From contig JAITQY010000145.1 of NCBI GenBank assembly GCA_031288675.1, positions 1-5,439 on the forward strand: a stretch of DNA of 5,439 nt. Direction: 5' to 3'. The position numbers were made by a program, and so were the translations under genes. Under the pieces are notes generated by a model that was not told the origin of the DNA, searched no databases, and worked only from the letters and a program-made list of their open reading frames with translations. This document shows, one piece after another, positions 1-4,311 of the stretch; position 1 is the first letter of the stretch; each line of letters begins with the position of its first letter. The DNA is from Oscillospiraceae bacterium (GTDB taxonomy: Bacteria > Bacillota > Clostridia > Oscillospirales > Oscillospiraceae).

Positions 1-1
1 C

Positions 2-133
2 GCGGTCGGACATAATCCTGTCTCCATACTTATTCCCTGCCACCGCGTAATCGGCAGTAACCGAAGTCTTACCGGATATGCAGGAGGGTTAGACCGCAAA
101 ACCGCTCTGTTAAATTTAGAGGGTTTACTATGA
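2..133 (+). CDS. ogt: Methylated-DNA--protein-cysteine methyltransferase, C-terminal part (partial at left edge)
   Basis: The frame starting at base 2 reads without interruption for 43 codons to TGA at 131-133 and gives the C-terminal end of an O6-alkylguanine-DNA alkyltransferase. The diagnostic motif is visible as GHNPVSILIPCHRVIGSN. The Cys of PCHRV (codon 38-40) is the family's alkyl-acceptor residue, which takes methyl groups from O6-methylguanine in a single-use suicide reaction. The following LTGYAGGLDRKTALLNLEG matches the usual family ending (G-Y-x-G-G-L-x-x-K-x-x-L-L-x-x-E). The N-terminal domain and helix-turn-helix recognition helix lie outside the window, so Ogt versus an Ada-type fusion cannot be decided. 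Ogt is the more likely because the protein ends right after this domain. It converges on the EFR1 gene, with 24 nt between the two stop codons. Confidence 0.93.
   Translation, partial: AVGHNPVSILIPCHRVIGSNRSLTGYAGGLDRKTALLNLEGLL
99..126 (-). terminator. Weak candidate terminator hairpin for the EFR1 gene
   Basis: On the minus strand, about 30 nt past the EFR1 stop codon, AAACC-CTCT (126-118) can pair with AGAG-(C)-GGTTT (108-99). That gives a 9-bp stem with one bulged base and a 9-nt loop. Only a short T run follows (about four Ts, partly inside the stem) before GCGG. It lies inside the 3' end of the ogt reading frame, so the symmetry may be incidental. It is the only hairpin seen near the convergent gene ends. 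Confidence 0.25.
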
Positions 134-157
134 CGCAGAACGCAGTCGGTTAGGAAA

Positions 158-898
158 TTACACAAATAAATCCTCCGCTTTGACTGCAGGGTGATGGTAA
201 CGCCGCCGCTTTTGAGTTTTATTACCGTAATTTATCGCCCTTTGCGGACACCACTGTATACATGCCATACACTGCTCGCACCCGTGCCGGAAATCCGGTT
301 TGCCGTCCGCAAGTTCAATATTCCCGACCGGGCAAATCTTCGCGCACATACCGCAGTTTACACAATCATCAGATACAGTGAACCCGCAGTCTTTAGAGGC
401 TAATATATTCACCGCGTCTGTTTTGCGCGTGAAATCCGGTTTTTTATTTACATTACGCGTTTCACGGCTAATCTCGCCGGCAATGCCAGCAATCTTTTTA
501 TCCTGTTTAGCCGCAGTTCTCTGCGCGTTTCTGAACATTGGATAGGCGGCTATATAGTTCGGGTACGCGCGTACGCCCGCGCCGTAATCAAGCCCAAGCC
601 CCTTATCGAGAAGCAGCGCGTTGACCTCGTCTATTGCGCCGCCAGACATAGCGCCGTATGTAGCGACGGCAAAGAAATATCCGCCGGTAAAATCAGACTG
701 TCTAATAAACTGCCTAACGGCGTTCGGAAGTCCGCCGTAATAGACAGGAAATACAAAGCCAATAGCACCGCCGCTTTCGGTCGGAGCGGCAGGCACGCGC
801 ATAGAGGCTATTGAACCTCCGCACTTTTCCGCAATGTCGCGAGCCGCTTTCAAGCTGTTGCCTGTACCTGAAAAATAATAAACAATCACTATTTTCAT
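158..898 (-). CDS. EFR1 family protein: flavodoxin-like domain fused to a 2[4Fe-4S] ferredoxin
   Basis: From ATG at 898 the protein has 246 residues. The N-terminal half is a flavodoxin-like fold, with the phosphate-binding loop FSGTGNS at residues 9-15, then GFVFPVYYGGLP and a TYGAMSGG-type loop. The C-terminal part is a bacterial ferredoxin with two CxxCxxCxxxCP motifs: Cys 179/182/185/189 and Cys 207/210/213/217. It ends with the RYHHP signature common in EFR1 proteins. The family is presumed to be a cytoplasmic electron carrier joining FMN chemistry to iron-sulfur clusters, but the partners of this one are unknown. Start choice: the frame stays open to 1096, but a perfect promoter sits at 942-970, so the upstream extension is not credible. 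Candidate starts are ATG 922 (weak Shine-Dalgarno), ATG 898 (AAGGAG directly abutting it) and GTG 889 (the same AAGGAG 9 nt upstream, giving a protein beginning M-I-V-Y-Y-F-S-G-T-G-N-S). The gene is probably monocistronic. Confidence 0.9.
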   Translation of the reverse strand: MKIVIVYYFSGTGNSLKAARDIAEKCGGSIASMRVPAAPTESGGAIGFVFPVYYGGLPNAVRQFIRQSDFTGGYFFAVATYGAMSGGAIDEVNALLLDKGLGLDYGAGVRAYPNYIAAYPMFRNAQRTAAKQDKKIAGIAGEISRETRNVNKKPDFTRKTDAVNILASKDCGFTVSDDCVNCGMCAKICPVGNIELADGKPDFRHGCEQCMACIQWCPQRAINYGNKTQKRRRYHHPAVKAEDLFV

Positions 899-941
899 CT
901 CCTTATCCGCATTCAAATTCATGAGTTTTTCTTGTTCTTGT

Positions 942-970
942 ATTATAACACAAAAAATCATATTTGTCAA
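942..970 (-). promoter_or_regulatory. Consensus sigma-70/sigma-A promoter of the EFR1 gene
   Basis: Read on the minus strand, TTGACA (970-965) is followed by exactly 17 nt and TATAAT (947-942). TGT just before the -10 makes an extended -10 (TGnTATAAT). Both hexamers match consensus perfectly. Transcription should begin near 935, leaving about 13 nt of leader before ATG 922 or about 37 nt before ATG 898. The -10 lies in a 16-bp near-palindrome, TTGTGTTATAATACAA (953-938, minus strand), whose half sites differ at one position. That could be an operator or simply AT-rich symmetry. Confidence 0.88.
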
Positions 971-1104
971 GAGTTCAATCGCGTGTAATCGTAAACAATT
1001 TGTGAACAAAATAAACATATTAAACGGCATCCGAATTAGAATACTTACGCGTAAAACATTACTAAAGTGACGCGCATAGCTGAACCAATCCTGCAATTTC
1101 TATG

Positions 1105-1139
1105 AATCAAATTTGCATTTTAATCAAAAACACTTGATT
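1105..1139. repeat. AATCAA repeats upstream of and overlapping the chr promoter -35
   Basis: AATCAAA occurs at 1105-1111 and again at 1122-1128, 17 nt apart. TTGATT at 1134-1139, which is the -35 hexamer, is the inverted copy, so 1122-1127 and 1134-1139 form a 6-bp inverted repeat around a 6-nt spacer. These could be regulator half-sites, but AT-rich intergenic DNA produces such short repeats by chance. Confidence 0.35.
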
Positions 1140-1162
1140 TTCATAAACAACAGTGTTATAAT
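1134..1162 (+). promoter_or_regulatory. Extended -10 promoter of the chr-chr-nadB-mreD-PBP2 unit
   Basis: TTGATT (1134-1139, four of six consensus bases) is followed by a 17-nt spacer and TATAAT (1157-1162), with TG at the extended -10 position (TGTTATAAT). The predicted transcription start is about 1168-1170, immediately before the ATG at 1171, so the mRNA would have almost no leader. It is divergent from the EFR1 promoter, and the two -10 boxes are about 210 bp apart. Confidence 0.75.
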
Positions 1163-1179
1163 GCCTTATTATGAACACT
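1152..1179. promoter_or_regulatory. Inverted repeat over the -10 box and chrA start codon (candidate operator)
   Basis: The left arm is AGTGTT-ATAAT (1152-1162). The centre is GCCTT (1163-1167). The right arm is ATTAT-(G)-AACACT (1168-1179), giving 11 complementary positions per arm with one extra G in the right arm. The left arm contains the promoter -10 and the right arm contains the ATG at 1171-1173. A protein bound here would block RNA polymerase, which fits a repressor operator. At the RNA level only the part from about 1168 would be transcribed, so an mRNA hairpin is unlikely if the predicted start is right. Confidence 0.5.
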
Positions 1180-1740
1180 TCAAACGCGAGAAAGTTGCTG
1201 ACGGTTTTTTTGTCAACGTTCAAAATAGGGTTGTTTACGTTCGGCGGAGGGCTGGCAATGATTCCGTTTATTCAGGCGGAGTTCTGCGACAAGCGCGGCT
1301 GGCTGGACGATTCGGAGCTTACTGACGTAATCGCGGCGGCGCAAAGTCTGCCGGGAATAATGGCTGTAAATACCTCCGTGCTGACCTGTTACCGGGTAGG
1401 AGGCGCGGTGGCGGCGATACTCGGCGGATTGGGCGCCGTTCTGCCGTCATTTATCGTACTGATATTCGTCACGGCATTTTACCGCGTAGTAGTAGAAAAC
1501 GCTTATATTCGAGGCGCTCTGCGCGGCGTCAGCGGAGCCGTTGCGGCAATGTTCATAAACACTCTTCGTAAACAGCGTAAAACAAGCCTTACAGATTGGT
1601 GGTCATTAGGATTTTTTGCCGTTGCGTTAGCGGTAATATTCCTGATTCCGAGCGTTAACGTTATTTTCATAATCATCGGCGGAGGTCTGTCCGGATTTGT
1701 ACTCAGAACTTTTATACTGAAGAAGAAAACTGAAAAATGA
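1171..1740 (+). CDS. chrA: Chromate transporter family protein, short-chain type, first subunit
   Basis: This 189-residue integral membrane protein matches a single CHR domain. The signature FKIGLFTFGGGLAMIPF lies at residues 17-33, the AAQSLPGIMAVNTS motif at about 56-69, and a GGLGAVLPSFIVL helix follows. Hydrophobic stretches suggest about five to six membrane segments. Long ChrA proteins carry two such domains, whereas here each is a separate gene. Such pairs in Bacillus are reported to act together for chromate efflux. In a likely anaerobe the natural substrate may instead be sulfate or another oxyanion; this is inference. The ATG at 1171 has no Shine-Dalgarno sequence and sits at the predicted transcription start, suggesting leaderless translation. 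TTG at 1195 is an alternative start that keeps the whole domain. The 3' end overlaps the second chr gene by 4 nt (ATGA). Confidence 0.92.
   Translation: MNTSNARKLLTVFLSTFKIGLFTFGGGLAMIPFIQAEFCDKRGWLDDSELTDVIAAAQSLPGIMAVNTSVLTCYRVGGAVAAILGGLGAVLPSFIVLIFVTAFYRVVVENAYIRGALRGVSGAVAAMFINTLRKQRKTSLTDWWSLGFFAVALAVIFLIPSVNVIFIIIGGGLSGFVLRTFILKKKTEK
1241..1260 (+). repeat. 20-bp direct repeat, copy 1 (GGGLAM codons of first chr gene)
   Basis: These 20 bases are identical to 1792-1811 in the second chr gene. They encode the shared GGGLAM signature in both, in the same reading phase. A ten-base partial copy also occurs at 1676-1685, near the end of the first gene. This is a remnant of the domain duplication, or conservation under constraint. 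Confidence 0.8.
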
Positions 1741-2282
1741 TTTTTATTCTTAAACTGTTTATAATATTTGTAAAAATCGGGCTGTTCACAATCGGCGGAG
1801 GGCTGGCAATGCTGCCGCTTATGCAGCAGGAGCTTGTCGCTCAGGGGCTAATGACGGTTCAGGAAACGATAGATATGGTCGCGATTTCGCATATGACGCC
1901 CGGTCCGTTCGCGGTCAACGCAGCGACATTCGCCGGAATGAAGCTCTATGGAGTCATCGGAGCCGCCGCCGCAACACTCGGCGCGGTATTACCTTCATTT
2001 GTGATTTGCCTGCTGATTGCTAAACAGTTCTTCAAAATCGCCGATAATCACAACGTCAAAGCGGCGCTAAGCGGAATCCGTCCTGTAGTCTACGCGCTGA
2101 TACTGAACGGGATGGTAACGATCGGGGGCGCGGCAATATTCCCGAACGGATTCACTGCATCACCTGATGTTCCGGTACTGATCATCGCGGCGGCGGCGGC
2201 GGCACTTATGTGGAAAACAAAGTTCAGCCCGATACTGATAGTACTCGCGTGCGGAGTATTCGGCGCTATTGCGCTCAGATAG
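1737..2282 (+). CDS. chrA: Chromate transporter family protein, short-chain type, second subunit
   Basis: This 181-residue membrane protein is homologous to its upstream neighbour. KIGLFTIGGGLAMLPLMQQEL lies at residues 13-33 and ISHMTPGPFAVNAATFAG at about 50-67, then comes LGAVLPSFVICLL and a hydrophobic C-terminal region. The motif contrast (SLPGIMAVN in the first, MTPGPFAVN in the second) matches the usual difference between the two halves of long ChrA proteins. The products therefore probably form a heterodimer with the two domains inserted in opposite orientation. The start overlaps the previous stop (ATGA at 1737-1740), implying translational coupling. Only a weak purine-rich GAAGAAGAAAA stretch precedes it. 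The stop is followed by a 12-nt gap to nadB. A GCG run encodes six alanines near the C terminus. Confidence 0.92.
   Translation: MIFILKLFIIFVKIGLFTIGGGLAMLPLMQQELVAQGLMTVQETIDMVAISHMTPGPFAVNAATFAGMKLYGVIGAAAATLGAVLPSFVICLLIAKQFFKIADNHNVKAALSGIRPVVYALILNGMVTIGGAAIFPNGFTASPDVPVLIIAAAAAALMWKTKFSPILIVLACGVFGAIALR
1792..1811 (+). repeat. 20-bp direct repeat, copy 2 (GGGLAM codons of second chr gene)
   Basis: Exact match to 1241-1260, 551 bp apart. The offset keeps the reading phase, so a deletion between the copies would join the two chr genes in frame as one hybrid single-domain protein. Confidence 0.8.
2187..2204 (+). repeat. GCG trinucleotide run in second chr gene
   Basis: Five GCG codons and one GCA in a row encode six alanines in a predicted membrane helix. 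Changes in unit number would add or remove alanines without a frameshift. Confidence 0.7.
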
Positions 2283-2288
2283 AGAGGA
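2281..2288 (+). promoter_or_regulatory. Ribosome binding site of nadB
   Basis: AGAGAGGA lies 6 nt before the ATG at 2295 and overlaps the stop codon of the second chr gene. It fixes the nadB start and supports joint transcription with the chr pair. Confidence 0.8.
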
Positions 2289-2294
2289 AAAAGT

Positions 2295-3845
2295 ATGAAA
2301 CGGTACTCCTATAACTGGAATCCGCAAAAGGAACTCGCAACCGATGTTTTAATTGTCGGGTCGGGTATCGCAGGGCTGTATACAGCTCTGAATATTGACG
2401 CGAAGCTCAGCGTAACCGTGCTTACAAAAGAAAGCATTGATTTATCGAACTCCTGGCTTGCTCAGGGCGGAATCGCCGCCGCAATCAAGAGCGATGATAC
2501 TCCAGAATACCATTACGTAGATACGCAAGTAGCCGGGGCAGAGCTTTGTGACCCGCTCGCTACGGAAACATTAGTACGTGAAGGTCCCGGTGCAATAGAA
2601 AGTTTGCGCCGTCTGAATGTTCCGTTTGATCTCAACGCGGACGGAGACCTGAGGGTAACGCGCGAGGGCGGGCATCACCATAACCGAATTGTTCACGCCG
2701 GCGGTGACGCTACCGGGCGCGAAACCGTAAAGACGCTTGCGCCGCTTGTGTTCGCGCGTGAAAACGTCACACTTATGGAACGAACTATGCTTGCAGACAT
2801 TGTTACTGATTCTGACGGCAAAATCGTCAGCGCAATTTTACTGGACGAAAACGACGTGCAAATCCTAATGAAAACCGCTAATATCGTCATCGCGACCGGC
2901 GGTATCGGGCAGATATACCCAATCAGCACCAATCCGTCCGTTGCAACCGGCGACGGACTTGCCGCAGCATATCGAGCGGGGGCGGATCTCAAAGATATGG
3001 AGTTCGTACAGTTTCACCCTACCGCCCTTTATGACGCTACAGGCAAGTACGGAGAACGCGCATTCTTAATCAGCGAGGCAATGCGCGGCGAGGGCGCGCT
3101 TCTAAAAAACCGAAAGGGCGTCCGTTTTATGACCGGTCAGCATGAACTTGCCGAATTAGCGCCTCGCGACATTGTCGCACGCGGCATACTCAGCGAGCTT
3201 CAGAAAAGCGGCGACGCCAACGTTTTTCTTGATATAACTCACAAAGAACGTGAATTTTTAGAGAAGCGGTTTCCTACTATCTTCAACGAGTGCCTGCGGC
3301 GTGGAATAGACATTTCAAAGGATTTTATCCCGGTTGCTCCGGCGTACCACTATATGATGGGCGGAATTAAAGTTGATATTAACGCGCGATCCAATATTCC
3401 CGGACTATATGCGGTCGGAGAAGCCGCCTGTACGGGTGTTCACGGCGCAAACAGGCTCGCAAGCAACTCTATGTTAGAGTGTCTTGTATTCGGCAAACGC
3501 GCGGCAGATCTAATCAATGCCTCAGTAAACGAAACTTCCGGCAATGCTGCGTTCATCAGTGCCGTTAGTTCTTCTAATTCCGAAAAGCTTGATTACACCG
3601 CGCTGCGAAATGATTTACAGGCAATAATGGCTGACCGCGTCGGTCCGGTTAAAACTCCCAAAGGGTTGCAAGCCGCCAAACAGTATACCGAAGAGCTGTT
3701 AGATAAGCTGTACGCTAATTCCAATCCGTCAAAAAAATACTTGGAGCTGCTGAATATCGCACAGGTCGCTTTGGCGATAATAGAAGCGTCGATAGACCGT
3801 AAGGAGAGTATAGGTTCACATTATGTTATCGCTGACAAGAAGTAA
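2295..3845 (+). CDS. nadB: L-aspartate oxidase
   Basis: The 516-residue FAD enzyme oxidises L-aspartate to iminoaspartate, the first step of de novo NAD synthesis; quinolinate synthase NadA uses the product. The FAD dinucleotide-binding motif GSGIAG is at residues 22-27 and SWLAQGGIAAA at 53-63. The family-specific block TREGGHHHNR is at 122-131 (Glu124 matching the catalytic Glu of the E. coli enzyme). EFVQFHPTAL is at 236-245 (His241), APRDIVAR starts at 289 (Arg291), APAYHYMMGG starts at 348 (His352) and GANRLASNSMLE starts at 384 (Arg387). These correspond to the known E. coli active-site His244, Arg290, His351 and Arg386. The C-terminal helical domain ends RKESIGSHYV, a variant of the usual RxESRGxHY. 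Length and residues indicate a functional enzyme. In anaerobes this enzyme is expected to pass electrons to fumarate rather than oxygen. nadA and nadC, often its neighbours, are absent from the window. It overlaps mreD by 23 nt. Confidence 0.97.
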   Translation: MKRYSYNWNPQKELATDVLIVGSGIAGLYTALNIDAKLSVTVLTKESIDLSNSWLAQGGIAAAIKSDDTPEYHYVDTQVAGAELCDPLATETLVREGPGAIESLRRLNVPFDLNADGDLRVTREGGHHHNRIVHAGGDATGRETVKTLAPLVFARENVTLMERTMLADIVTDSDGKIVSAILLDENDVQILMKTANIVIATGGIGQIYPISTNPSVATGDGLAAAYRAGADLKDMEFVQFHPTALYDATGKYGERAFLISEAMRGEGALLKNRKGVRFMTGQHELAELAPRDIVARGILSELQKSGDANVFLDITHKEREFLEKRFPTIFNECLRRGIDISKDFIPVAPAYHYMMGGIKVDINARSNIPGLYAVGEAACTGVHGANRLASNSMLECLVFGKRAADLINASVNETSGNAAFISAVSSSNSEKLDYTALRNDLQAIMADRVGPVKTPKGLQAAKQYTEELLDKLYANSNPSKKYLELLNIAQVALAIIEASIDRKESIGSHYVIADKK

Positions 3846-4311
3846 AATAATTCAGGCAGCCCGTAAAATTGCGCTGTTGCTGATACTTTACTTTTTGCAG
3901 GTACTGTTCGCGAATTTCCGTATATTCGGCGCGGTACCGCTGCTTTTGCCTGCCGGGGCAATCGGACTTGCTATGTTTGCCGAGGGCGGGTCGGGAGCTT
4001 TATGGGGACTTACAGCAGGGATACTATGCGACGTAAGCATCGGAGGCTCGCCGCTGATGTTTACCGTACTGCTTGCCGCTGTCGGGCTTGGTGCAGGCTT
4101 TATGACCGAATTCTATTTCGCCCGTACATTTACCACATACACTATAATTACGCTCGTTTCAGTGGCGCTGTGCTGTGTTGTTGAAGCGGTTCCTCCTATT
4201 GTATTCAATGGGGTCTCCATCACTGCGGCATTGCAGGTAGTTATCGCGGAATGCGCATACAGCTTTATTATAAGCCTGCCGCTCTATCCACTGATGAGGA
4301 AATTTATATGA
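3823..4311 (+). CDS. mreD: Rod shape-determining protein MreD-like membrane protein
   Basis: This 162-residue, strongly hydrophobic protein has a short basic N terminus (residues 1-15) and about five predicted membrane segments, the usual MreD size and layout. The first helix (KIALLLILYFLQVLFANF), the LLLPAGAIGLAMFAEG segment and GALWGLTAGILCDVSIGG resemble MreD's conserved region, in which the second and third helices end in a G-x-x-x-G-x-x-x-D-pattern. MreD is a membrane part of the elongasome that directs lateral wall synthesis with MreB, MreC, RodA and PBP2. The call rests on topology, motif resemblance and the PBP2 gene overlapping its stop. The ATG lies inside the end of nadB, in another frame. 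AAGGAG at 3801-3806 is 16 nt away, rather far, while AGG at 3812-3814 is closer, so translation is probably coupled to nadB. An in-frame stop at 3811-3813 rules out an upstream start. mreB and mreC are not adjacent. Confidence 0.8.
   Translation: MLSLTRSKIIQAARKIALLLILYFLQVLFANFRIFGAVPLLLPAGAIGLAMFAEGGSGALWGLTAGILCDVSIGGSPLMFTVLLAAVGLGAGFMTEFYFARTFTTYTIITLVSVALCCVVEAVPPIVFNGVSITAALQVVIAECAYSFIISLPLYPLMRKFI
4296..4300 (+). promoter_or_regulatory. Ribosome binding site of the PBP2 gene
   Basis: GAGGA lies 7 nt before the ATG at 4308, inside the last codons of mreD. It decides the PBP2 start and indicates reinitiation or coupling at the ATGA overlap. Confidence 0.75.

Noticed and set aside
191..545. 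Two plus-strand frames opposite the EFR1 gene
   Set aside because: They are antisense to the ferredoxin and flavodoxin coding sequence, whose Cys motifs prove the minus strand is the coding one.
899..1096. N-terminal extension of the EFR1 frame on the minus strand
   Set aside because: It contains a perfect promoter for the same gene, is AT-rich, has no recognisable domain, and the family normally starts at the flavodoxin strand.
1122..1139. FNR/CRP-like site at the chr promoter
   Set aside because: The FNR consensus is TTGAT-N4-ATCAA. Here the half-sites are in the opposite order (ATCAA then TTGAT) with the wrong spacing.
899..1170. Riboswitch, small RNA, tRNA or CRISPR in the intergenic region
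   Set aside because: The predicted leaders on both sides are too short for a riboswitch, no tRNA-like or repeat-spacer structure was seen, and promoters and short dyads account for the recognisable signals.
1113..1325. 70-residue plus-strand frame overlapping the start of the first chr gene
   Set aside because: It lies in another frame over clear CHR-domain coding sequence, begins upstream of the predicted transcription start and has no recognisable features.
2187..2204. Phase-variable simple repeat in the second chr gene
   Set aside because: The unit is a trinucleotide in coding phase, so slippage changes alanine number only and cannot switch the gene off.
2693..2992. 99-residue minus-strand frame inside nadB
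   Set aside because: It is antisense to the conserved FAD-enzyme sequence, with no ribosome binding site or family resemblance noticed.
4002..4184. 60-residue plus-strand frame inside mreD
   Set aside because: Shadow frame of mreD with odd composition and no plausible start signal.
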